DNA from: a virus
DNA: 60,015 nucleotides
Strand: one strand, 5' to 3'
IMG/VR virus record: IMGVR_UViG_3300044621_001273
Location: 1 to 60,015 of that record
This document shows positions 14,885 to 21,617 of the stretch, piece by piece. Every line of letters begins with the position of its first letter. Position 1 is the first letter of the stretch. The notes under the pieces were generated by a model. The model did no database searches, was not told the origin of the DNA, and saw only the letters and a list, made by a program, of their open reading frames with translations. The translations under genes and the position numbers were made by a program.

Positions 14885-15733
14885 ATGAGCAAGCTACACA
14901 AAGCCGCCCAGCAGGCGCTGGAGGCGTTGGAGTTCATGGCAGACGAATGGGGCTTTACGCAAAAGGCGAACAGACCTGAACGATGGCAAGCAATCGAAGC
15001 CCTGCGAGCCGCGCTGGCGCAGCAGGATGAGCCAAAGGGAGGGGGCAACTTGCCACCCCCCTTGCAGGCAGAGCCGGTGGAGGAGCCGGTGGCGTGGCAG
15101 TGGTTGAACACTGCACACTTCCGCAAGAATCTGCCAGTCAATGCTGAATCGGGTGCATGGAATCCACTTTACACCCGCCCACCCCGCCGCGAGTGGCGGG
15201 GACTGACGGAGGAGGACGTCGCGCAAAACCTCCGGTCAAGGCATGACGCCGCCAAGCTCCTTGAGGAGCGCAGGCAGGAGATAACGCAGCCCCCCGAAGC
15301 CCTGCGCCATGCTCAGGAACTTGATCGGCGGGGGCTTCTGGAAGAAGCAGCCGAACTGCGCCATCTGCATTACGAGAACGAGCGGCTGCACCAGATCAAC
15401 CAGTCCCACGAGATGAAGCTGTCCGTGCGAGGGTATGAGATACAGATTGCGGATCTGAAACCACGCGAGAAACTCGCTCACTGGATGCGCAGCATGGGCT
15501 ACGCGACCGGCCACGGCGACACGATAGAGGATCTTCTGGACCACCTCGGCACGCAGATTGCCGAGGGACTGAAGGCCGAGGTGATGATGGAGCGCGAGGC
15601 GTGCGCCAAGGAGTGCGACGCCGTATCCGCAAGCGCAGACAAAGCTGCTGTGGATGGGCAGTACCTAGTCATCAGGAATGGGGCCGAAGCTCGGCGCTGC
15701 GCTGCTGCCATTCGAGCAAGGGGGAAGCCATGA
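14885..15733 (+). CDS. 282-aa helical protein of the foreign GC-rich cassette
   Basis: The protein begins MSKLHKAAQQALEALEFMAD, has a low-complexity Pro/Glu stretch, then a WRGLTEEDVAQ segment, a long coiled-coil-like region (about residues 130-200) and a C-terminal part EREACAKECDAV...AAAIRARG. These blocks are familiar from variable proteins in Burkholderiales genomes and prophages. The DNA is clearly more GC-rich than its neighbours, a sign of recent transfer. ATG 14885 follows AAGGAGAAGAACGC. Function unknown. Confidence 0.65.
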   Translation: MSKLHKAAQQALEALEFMADEWGFTQKANRPERWQAIEALRAALAQQDEPKGGGNLPPPLQAEPVEEPVAWQWLNTAHFRKNLPVNAESGAWNPLYTRPPRREWRGLTEEDVAQNLRSRHDAAKLLEERRQEITQPPEALRHAQELDRRGLLEEAAELRHLHYENERLHQINQSHEMKLSVRGYEIQIADLKPREKLAHWMRSMGYATGHGDTIEDLLDHLGTQIAEGLKAEVMMEREACAKECDAVSASADKAAVDGQYLVIRNGAEARRCAAAIRARGKP

Positions 15734-15813
15734 AACTTCGTGCTTTCCTGCGCGGCTTCGCCAACGGACTGGCACTGCTGCCGCTGTGGCGGTGGATAAG
15801 GGGCAAGACATGA
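15730..15813 (+). CDS. 27-aa basic hydrophobic micro-protein
   Basis: Both ends overlap neighbouring genes by 4 nt (ATGA). The peptide MKLRAFLRGFANGLALLPLW ends RWIRGKT: a positively charged amphipathic or membrane helix. It lies within the GC-rich cassette. Confidence 0.5.
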   Translation: MKLRAFLRGFANGLALLPLWRWIRGKT

Positions 15814-16106
15814 CTGACAGAGAACTACTGGAACTTGCTGCGAAGGCGGCGGGGTTGCTTGAGATGGCTGTCGGTGACAAAGACATTCAACGGTATTTAT
15901 TGAGATGGAACCCCCTCACCGACGACGGCGATGCGCTGCGGTTGGCGGTGAAGTTGAAGATGACCATGGATGTAACAGATAAGGCATCTGGGGCTGGTGC
16001 AATAGGTCTTAAGTGGTGCTCAGAGCCTTGCAAAGACGACCCCTACGCCGCCACCCGCCGCGCCATCGTGCGTGCTGCGGCTGAGATCGGGAGGGGCAAG
16101 ACATGA
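15810..16106 (+). CDS. DUF2591-like protein, copy 2
   Basis: The 98-aa protein starts MTDRELLELAAKAAG and contains WNPLTDDGDALRLAVKLKM and a C-terminal ATRRAIVRAAAEIGRGKT, typical of the DUF2591-like family frequent in Burkholderiales prophages. GC-rich and unlike flanking phage DNA. Paralogue of the gene at 14103. Role unknown. Confidence 0.75.
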   Translation: MTDRELLELAAKAAGLLEMAVGDKDIQRYLLRWNPLTDDGDALRLAVKLKMTMDVTDKASGAGAIGLKWCSEPCKDDPYAATRRAIVRAAAEIGRGKT

Positions 16107-16255
16107 AACAACGCACCAGAATCAGAAGACTCAAGGCTCGCCTCTACCCGTTGTGGATCTACGCATATTGGTGTAAGCCCACTGAAGTCACGCTAAGCGC
16201 TGCTCTGCGTGAGTTTTACGCCAAGGCGCGGGCAGAGATGGAGAACATGCCATGA
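16103..16255 (+). CDS. 50-aa basic small protein
   Basis: ATG 16103 overlaps the DUF2591-like stop. The product, MKQRTRIRRLKARLYPLWIY then an amphipathic helix, is basic at the N-terminus. Overlapping ends (4 nt) on both sides support translation. Not recognised. Confidence 0.5.
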   Translation: MKQRTRIRRLKARLYPLWIYAYWCKPTEVTLSAALREFYAKARAEMENMP

Positions 16256-16425
16256 ACACCACCACTCGACGCTATCCAAGAACAATGTTGGAAGCCTGGC
16301 CCACTCGACACCCCTATGCCATTGAACGCACGGTGAAGCCTGTGTCATTCAAAGGTGTTGTCTTATTCTGCATCCTTGGTGTAGCATTGGGCATTGTTGC
16401 AGCACTCATGTACGTAGGAATATGA
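16252..16425 (+). CDS. 57-aa protein with C-terminal membrane helix
   Basis: The product starts MNTTTRRYPRTMLEAWPTRH and ends in a hydrophobic helix GVVLFCILGVALGIVAALMY. The N-terminal (R)TMLEAWP...AIER pattern resembles small proteins found in Burkholderiales phages. A single-pass inner-membrane protein is likely. Coupled by ATGA overlap. Confidence 0.55.
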   Translation: MNTTTRRYPRTMLEAWPTRHPYAIERTVKPVSFKGVVLFCILGVALGIVAALMYVGI

Positions 16426-16499
16426 TGAAGAAAATCACCTTGTTCTGGCTAACCATCAAGAGGCGTGAGCCTTTGTTTCCAATGAAAGCGAAGCTATGA
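16425..16499 (+). CDS. 24-aa candidate micro-protein
   Basis: The peptide MKKITLFWLTIKRREPLFPM ends KAKL. It fills the gap between two genes and overlaps both, but has little other support. Confidence 0.35.
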   Translation: MKKITLFWLTIKRREPLFPMKAKL

Positions 16500-16699
16500 G
16501 TCAATCTATACTCGATTGGGTAACCCTACAGAATCGAATCAGCGACTACGCCGACATGCAAGACAAACTCATTGCTGTGTTAGATAACATCATCTTTGAA
16601 GCAGGCTATGCCGGCTCTGACGGGTATATGGATGGTGTCATTCACAGCGATAACATCTACACAGCAGTAGCACTCATCAGAGAAGCGAGGCGAATGTGA
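16496..16699 (+). CDS. 67-aa early protein
   Basis: The product is helical (MSQSILDWVTLQNRISDYAD, then DKLIAVLDNIIFEAGYAG) and not recognised. Start and stop overlap neighbours by 4 nt. AT content returns here to that of the rest of the genome. Confidence 0.6.
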   Translation: MSQSILDWVTLQNRISDYADMQDKLIAVLDNIIFEAGYAGSDGYMDGVIHSDNIYTAVALIREARRM

Positions 16700-16893
16700 T
16701 AGTGTGTACATGTGGTCACAACGTAGACAGCTATGCCGACACAGCCACCATTGTCCTAAAGCAATATTGCCCAAGGAATGGTCCCTACATCAGCTACGTC
16801 GTCTATTGCAAACCCTGTGCTGATGAAGCAACACAGCACGGCGAAGTGCTTTTCAACGACAAAGACATTGACAACTGGCTTCAAATATCATGA
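16696..16893 (+). CDS. 65-aa protein with cysteine pairs
   Basis: The product starts at GTG 16696 (MIVCTCGHNVDSYADTATIV) and has CXC near the N-terminus and YCKPC later, a possible zinc site. Its stop overlaps the recombinase start. Unknown function. Confidence 0.55.
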   Translation: MIVCTCGHNVDSYADTATIVLKQYCPRNGPYISYVVYCKPCADEATQHGEVLFNDKDIDNWLQIS

Positions 16894-18056
16894 CAGACCT
16901 TGTCCTTCCGCGTCACGTTAAGAAAGTTGGCAACGACTTTTATTATGACCCCCCGCACAAAGCCGTTGTTGCTGGTGCTGTAAAGCGCAAGAGGAGCAAA
17001 GACTATGATGCAATAGTCAAGCACGCTGCTTTCTACAACGACAAATATGTCGAGTGGATAAAGGTGAGAGAAGAAACTCGACGCACCTACAAAGAAGGCA
17101 GAGTGACACATCTCATCAACAGCTATCTCAACAGCACAGACTATTGTGCTTTGACGCCCGGTGTCAAGAAACAATACAACATTGTTCTTCACCTGTGGCA
17201 GCACAAGCGAATTGGCGGTGTTGAATTTTTTAATGCAAAGATAGACTTCATCACAGCACCATTGGTACAGCGTATGTACGAACAGGAGTTGAAGTCTGGA
17301 TCAAGGCCGCTACAGACCAACCAGATCATTTCTGTACATCGATCTGTATGGAACTGGGGCATTCGTCATGGCTTCACCACATTGAATCCCTTCAGCCACA
17401 TCAAGAAAATATCTGTTGCTGCCAGGAAGATGATGTGGCAGCGCTCACAGGTGTTGTCGGTGTTGAATGCTGCATTCAGCAAATGGGAATGGAGAAGTGC
17501 TGGCATCATCTTTTATTGTCTCTATGAATGGGGACAGCGTGTCAGCGACATCCTCAATCTCAAGTGGTCCTCTGTTGACCTGAAGAATAAAACAGTGACG
17601 ATACAGCAGAGCAAGAAAGGCGTCACTGTACGCTTGCCAATTTCTGATGGTCTTGCTAACATCCTTCAGCAGCAGTACAAAGAACATCCCTGCCGCACCT
17701 ATGTTGCTCCTCGACATCGTTCTGCGGACAAACGCGATTGGGTGCCTTACACTATCGTCACCATCATGTATCACTTCAGAGAAATATGCGAGGTTGCTGG
17801 CATCCCTCAGGAGCTACAGCTTCGTGATCTTCGACGCACAGCCATCACTGAAGTCATTGAGAATGGTGGTGACCTGTTGACAGTGATGATGATGTCAGGG
17901 CACCAGAACGCTGCTAGTGTGTCTCCGTACTTTGTCCATACGCTGAAGGGCTCAACCAAGGCCCAACAGATCCGAGAGTTTCCATCAACTCTTATCAATC
18001 CCAACCTGCTAAAGGAAACGATGAATGAAAAATTTTCTGCAATTGCAGCAGCTTGA
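16890..18056 (+). CDS. int: Tyrosine recombinase / integrase
   Basis: The 388-aa protein has an N-terminal SAM-like core-binding region (about residues 55-170) and a C-terminal catalytic domain: Arg in YEWGQRVSDIL, Lys in QQSKKG, RDLRRTAITE (the usual HxxR box with Arg in place of the first His, a variant I know in other phage integrases), MMSGHQN and the nucleophile Tyr in SVSPYFVHT. It should perform site-specific recombination, either integrating the phage or resolving genome multimers. No repressor, excisionase or attachment core was recognised nearby, so lysogeny is not shown. Confidence 0.9.
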   Translation: MTDLVLPRHVKKVGNDFYYDPPHKAVVAGAVKRKRSKDYDAIVKHAAFYNDKYVEWIKVREETRRTYKEGRVTHLINSYLNSTDYCALTPGVKKQYNIVLHLWQHKRIGGVEFFNAKIDFITAPLVQRMYEQELKSGSRPLQTNQIISVHRSVWNWGIRHGFTTLNPFSHIKKISVAARKMMWQRSQVLSVLNAAFSKWEWRSAGIIFYCLYEWGQRVSDILNLKWSSVDLKNKTVTIQQSKKGVTVRLPISDGLANILQQQYKEHPCRTYVAPRHRSADKRDWVPYTIVTIMYHFREICEVAGIPQELQLRDLRRTAITEVIENGGDLLTVMMMSGHQNAASVSPYFVHTLKGSTKAQQIREFPSTLINPNLLKETMNEKFSAIAAA

Positions 18057-18279
18057 AGACCCCATCATGCATATGTGGTCTTTGGACCAGGACGTTCAAC
18101 TTATTCGTAAGGCTCTTCTTGATCGAGAAGAAACACCGAGTGAGGATGACATTGACAACTATCTACTTGCCATCATCAGCCTTATCAACCTGCGTTGTGG
18201 CGAGTTGATGAATGTCTATGAAGGTCTGCTGAAGGAGATGCACAGCCATGGGCGTAAAGAGTGTGACGATATGCTGTGA
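18025..18279 (+). CDS. 84-aa acidic early protein
   Basis: ATG 18025 lies inside the recombinase end and 8 nt after AAAGGA, favouring this start over a later ATG at 18067. The protein is helical and acidic (REETPSEDDIDNYLLAIISL). Not recognised. It begins a run of small genes leading to the primase-helicase. Confidence 0.55.
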   Translation: MKNFLQLQQLEDPIMHMWSLDQDVQLIRKALLDREETPSEDDIDNYLLAIISLINLRCGELMNVYEGLLKEMHSHGRKECDDML

Positions 18280-18448
18280 GGATGCCTATGAGGCTTCTCA
18301 CATGCTAGACTGGTTCAAATACTATGCCACTTGTGAAGACATCCGTGAACACATCAAAGGAAGACTCAAGCATTGTGATCTCACCAAAGAAGCAGACGAC
18401 GAACTCGGCGCTGTTGCGGCTCTCCTCTACCCCCGTGAAGAGGAATGA
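18248..18448 (+). CDS. 66-aa early protein
   Basis: The product starts MGVKSVTICCEDAYEASHML and continues as a helical, Cys-containing sequence ending PREEE. Overlaps its neighbours. No family recognised. Confidence 0.5.
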   Translation: MGVKSVTICCEDAYEASHMLDWFKYYATCEDIREHIKGRLKHCDLTKEADDELGAVAALLYPREEE

Positions 18449-18563
18449 GCATTGGCCTTTCCTGTACTATCAAGACAGTGAAGGGAAGATGTGGCACAAC
18501 CCTGTGAAGCAGTGTAGTGAGTATGTTGCTTCACAGCGGTATGTCGGAGAAGCACTGCTATGA
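18435..18563 (+). CDS. Short protein of about 42 residues, GTG start
   Basis: The reading frame from GTG 18435 gives VKRNEHWPFLYYQDSEGKMW and ends RYVGEALL. Its stop overlaps the next ATG in the ATGA form used throughout this operon, the main support. The start is uncertain and no good ribosome site is visible. Confidence 0.4.
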   Translation: MKRNEHWPFLYYQDSEGKMWHNPVKQCSEYVASQRYVGEALL

Positions 18564-18670
18564 AGAACGATGACGATGACGAAGACTACACCTTCATCAT
18601 TCTTCTGGTGGCTTTGATGGCTGCGTGGTATTCAGCGATGTATATGGGTGGTTTCTATGGTGGAAGTTAA
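18560..18670 (+). CDS. 36-aa membrane micro-protein
   Basis: The product MKNDDDDEDYTFIILLVALM continues AAWYSAMYMGGFYGGS: an acidic head, one membrane helix and a Gly/Tyr tail. Coupled by ATGA to the gene before. Function unknown. Confidence 0.5.
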   Translation: MKNDDDDEDYTFIILLVALMAAWYSAMYMGGFYGGS

Positions 18671-18842
18671 GACAGCAGCAGAGATAGCTGCTGAGAGGGT
18701 TCAGCAGGTAACGTCACCATCTGGTGGTGTATCTGTTGATGACTATCGTCTGTTCAAGGAAGACACCATCAGACACATCAAAGAATTGAGGACAGCCATA
18801 AAGGCTTTACAAAGATCACTAGATAAGAAACAACAACAATGA
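18657..18842 (+). CDS. 61-aa coiled-coil-like protein before the primase
   Basis: The product starts MVEVKTAAEIAAERVQQVTS and ends in a heptad-like helix (IRHIKELRTAIKALQRSLDK). It overlaps the primase-helicase ATG. It may be a small partner of the replisome, by position only. Confidence 0.5.
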   Translation: MVEVKTAAEIAAERVQQVTSPSGGVSVDDYRLFKEDTIRHIKELRTAIKALQRSLDKKQQQ

Positions 18843-20449
18843 CATTCGTCAGGCTACACGTTAGCTGCTCAGATTGTGGCAGCAGCGATGCACGTAGCAT
18901 CAACGAAGACGGCAGCAGCTTTTGCTTTGCATGTAATACGTTTACAGAAAGTGATGGCTCTGCCGTCATTCCTTCCACGTCAAAGAAAAGGATGAATGTG
19001 AACCTTGCACCAATATTTGAGGACAACGAAGCCTGCTCTGTCACAGACAGGCGTCTTACTCGATCAACGTTGGAGCGCTATGGTGTTGTCAAAGACAAGA
19101 CCAATTTCTATTTTCCCTACCATGACAAGGACGGCACTCTCGTTGCTGCCAAGGTCAGGGCTGTTGCTGAGAAGAAGTTTCACAGCATTGGAGAGCCTGC
19201 ACAAGCTGCGTTGTTTGGACAACATCTCTACAGCAACGGTGGTAAGTACGTCACCATCACTGAAGGTGAGTTTGATGCTCTAGCGGCCTTCCAAGCCACA
19301 GGAAGCAAATGGGCTGTCGTCAGCATCCGCAGTGGTGCTGCGGGTGCCTTGAAAGATTGCAAAGCCTCGTATGAATGGCTCAACAGTTTCGAGTCCATCG
19401 TCATCTGCTTTGACAACGATGAGCCAGGCAAGAAAGCAGCGAAGGAAGTAGCAGAGCTTTTCGGCAACAAAGCAAAGGTGTTTAAGCACGACGTCGATAT
19501 GAAAGACGCCTGTGATTACACCGCTGCAAACAAAGAGGCTATATTCGTTCAACGCTGGTGGGCTGCTGAAGCCTACATCCCCGATGGCATTGTTGCTGGC
19601 AACACGTTGTGGGATTTGGTGTCTACACCACCAGCACCAGCACAATGTATGTATCCATGGGATGGGTTGAATAAACTCACCTATGGCATTCGACATGGTG
19701 AACTTGTTACCATCACTGCTGGCAGTGGGTTGGGGAAGAGTCAGCTACTGCGTGAAATCGTTTGGCATTTGTTGGGGAATACAGATGAGAATGTTGGGTT
19801 GATGTTCATGGAGGAAGGCATCAGGAAGACTGGTCTTTCGATGATGTCTCTTGCAGCGAACAAGCCTCTACATCTCCCAGACACCATCAGCGATGAAGAA
19901 GAAAGAAAGGACGCTTTTGAAAGAACGTTGGGCACAGGTCGTCTGTATCTGTTCAACCACTTCGGATCAAACAACATTGACACCATCGTCAACCGTGTGC
20001 GCTATCTAGCAAAAGCCCTCAACTGCAAATACATTGCCCTAGATCATATATCTCTGGTGGTGTCTTCGCAAGAGAACGGTGATGAGAGAAAAGCCATTGA
20101 TGAGTTGATGACGAAGCTACGAATGGTTGTCCAGGAAACCTTCATCACCTTGTTTGTGGTGTCACACCTGAAGCGCCCTGATGGTGGTAAAGGACACGAA
20201 GAAGGCGCGGTGACAAGCCTTGCTCAGCTTCGTGGCAGTGCCAGCATTGCACAGCTTAGTGACATGGTGATTGGTCTTGAGCGAAACGGACAAGCAGAAG
20301 ACTTGATGGAGAGGAACACCACAAGGCTTCGTGTGATGAAGAACAGGTACAACGGCGACTGTGGCCCTGCCTGTGCCTTGCTCTACAACCGACAAACAGG
20401 TAGGATGTTGGAAGTTGAGGATGTTGAGAGTGAGGAAAATGTCTTGTAA
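18839..20449 (+). CDS. T7-type primase-helicase
   Basis: The 536-aa protein combines lagging-strand priming with unwinding at the replication fork. It shows a zinc-ribbon primase end (Cys10, Cys13, Cys29, Cys32), a TOPRIM core (EGEFDALAA and CFDNDEPG) and a RecA-type helicase domain with Walker A (AGSGLGKSQ), Walker B (YIALDHISLV) and an SHLKRP motif as in T7 gp4 and Twinkle. It starts the core replication block and pairs naturally with the family A polymerase downstream. Confidence 0.93.
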   Translation: MTFVRLHVSCSDCGSSDARSINEDGSSFCFACNTFTESDGSAVIPSTSKKRMNVNLAPIFEDNEACSVTDRRLTRSTLERYGVVKDKTNFYFPYHDKDGTLVAAKVRAVAEKKFHSIGEPAQAALFGQHLYSNGGKYVTITEGEFDALAAFQATGSKWAVVSIRSGAAGALKDCKASYEWLNSFESIVICFDNDEPGKKAAKEVAELFGNKAKVFKHDVDMKDACDYTAANKEAIFVQRWWAAEAYIPDGIVAGNTLWDLVSTPPAPAQCMYPWDGLNKLTYGIRHGELVTITAGSGLGKSQLLREIVWHLLGNTDENVGLMFMEEGIRKTGLSMMSLAANKPLHLPDTISDEEERKDAFERTLGTGRLYLFNHFGSNNIDTIVNRVRYLAKALNCKYIALDHISLVVSSQENGDERKAIDELMTKLRMVVQETFITLFVVSHLKRPDGGKGHEEGAVTSLAQLRGSASIAQLSDMVIGLERNGQAEDLMERNTTRLRVMKNRYNGDCGPACALLYNRQTGRMLEVEDVESEENVL

Positions 20450-20472
20450 TAAGTATTAGATCATGCTATAAC
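20444..20472 (+). promoter_or_regulatory. Sigma70-like promoter before endonuclease VII
   Basis: TTGTAA (20444-20449) and TATAAC (20467-20472) are 17 bp apart, at the end of the primase-helicase gene and ahead of the only sizeable gap in this part of the operon. It would re-start transcription for endonuclease VII and the polymerase genes. Confidence 0.5.
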
Positions 20473-20516
20473 AGCATCTGGTCAACATATAAAGACCGAA
20501 CTAAAGGAGTGATCAG

Positions 20517-21011
20517 ATGCTTACTTGTAGAAAGTGCAAAAAAGAACTACCACCAGAAAAATTTGGTATTGTATACAAAACCCTAGCAACGGGGGAGAGA
20601 AAAGGATACAGACAAACTGCTTGTATGGTTTGTTGGAGAAACAGCTATTTAAGCAGAGAAGGAAAAAGAGACATACATCGAGAAGGTAGTAAAAACTGGT
20701 ACTACAACAACCCTGAAAAAGCTAAAGAACAAAGACTCAGAAAATATAAAATAAGCCTTGAAGAATACAATTTGATGAGGCTACAACAAGAATACAAATG
20801 CGCCATATGTGAAAGAAGTGAACAAGAAGTTGAACAAGGAAGAGCCAAGAGCACTGAAACAGCTTTACAAGTAGATCATTGCCACACTACAGGTGCTGTA
20901 AGGGGTTTACTCTGTACTAACTGCAACACAATGCTTGGTAAATCAAAAGACAATGTAGGTGTGCTTCAAAAAGCAATTGAATACCTACGCGACAAGGAAA
21001 CAGTGCTATGA
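20517..21011 (+). CDS. Recombination endonuclease VII
   Basis: The 164-aa protein resembles T4 gp49, which cuts branched DNA such as Holliday junctions before packaging. Two zinc CxxC pairs frame the core (CAIC and LLCTNCN), with the signature VDHCH...G.VRGLLC and the preceding YKISLEEYNLM. An extra CRKCKK...CMVC finger stands at the N-terminus. The gene is visibly more A/T-rich than its neighbours and has its own leader, suggesting independent acquisition. Confidence 0.9.
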   Translation: MLTCRKCKKELPPEKFGIVYKTLATGERKGYRQTACMVCWRNSYLSREGKRDIHREGSKNWYYNNPEKAKEQRLRKYKISLEEYNLMRLQQEYKCAICERSEQEVEQGRAKSTETALQVDHCHTTGAVRGLLCTNCNTMLGKSKDNVGVLQKAIEYLRDKETVL

Positions 21012-21232
21012 ATGACATCTTCTACGCCCTAGCCAAAGAAGCTGAGACACTGGCTTATGCTGAGCTTCTAGGTATGCCAAAGACCTCCCATCCTTGGGAG
21101 GACATCTTCAGACAGAAGTATGGGGAGCTTGTTGTGAACAAATGTGTTTTACTTGGCAATTTCGCATATGAAAGTGACACGTATCCGGGCGCTGTCATTA
21201 AAGAACATTTTGAAATGGAGGTAGTGAAATGA
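21008..21232 (+). CDS. 74-aa protein, paralogue pair member A
   Basis: The C-terminal half follows the pattern FRQKYGELVVNKCVLLG...AVIKEHFEME, familiar from small phage proteins ending IK.HFGVE. It shares this with the next gene, so the two are probably tandem duplicates. Four-base overlaps link them. Function unknown. Confidence 0.6.
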   Translation: MNDIFYALAKEAETLAYAELLGMPKTSHPWEDIFRQKYGELVVNKCVLLGNFAYESDTYPGAVIKEHFEMEVVK

Positions 21233-21447
21233 ACAACGACATCATTGAAACTCTAGTGAAAGAGACTGACAATGAGATGGGATATCATTTTCCTGTCTAT
21301 GCGGCAGACGATCTAGAGTGGGAAAAGAAGTTTGCTGAGGCCATTGTCAACCTGTGTGCTGCCATTGCGCACCACCACTGCCGATGGCATGGACACACAG
21401 CGGCTCAGGAAATGAAACAACATTTTGGAATGGAAGAAACAAAATGA
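21229..21447 (+). CDS. 72-aa protein, paralogue pair member B
   Basis: It contains KKFAEAIVNLCAAIA and ends AAQEMKQHFGMEETK, matching the FAE.IV..C...A..IK.HFG plan of the previous gene. Histidine-rich centre (AHHHCRWHGH). Likely product of a tandem duplication. Function unknown. Confidence 0.6.
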   Translation: MNNDIIETLVKETDNEMGYHFPVYAADDLEWEKKFAEAIVNLCAAIAHHHCRWHGHTAAQEMKQHFGMEETK

Positions 21448-21617
21448 CACCACAACAAACTTTAGAAGAAGTGTTAGCGTTCCTACGCATCATGCATGAA
21501 ACGTCAAAACACAATCACAACTATTACGCCCATGCAGCGCTGCGTTTGAACGAACACTTCCACGGACACGGTGGCATCTTCACCAACGACACAGAGAAGC
21601 GAAAGCCCTACACATGA
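21444..21617 (+). CDS. 57-aa protein before the DNA polymerase
   Basis: The product starts MTPQQTLEEVLAFLRIMHET and is helical and His-rich (HNHNYYAHAALRLNEHFHGH). ATGA overlaps at both ends. Its middle loosely repeats the ALRLNEHF plan of the two genes before it. Unknown function. Confidence 0.55.
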   Translation: MTPQQTLEEVLAFLRIMHETSKHNHNYYAHAALRLNEHFHGHGGIFTNDTEKRKPYT

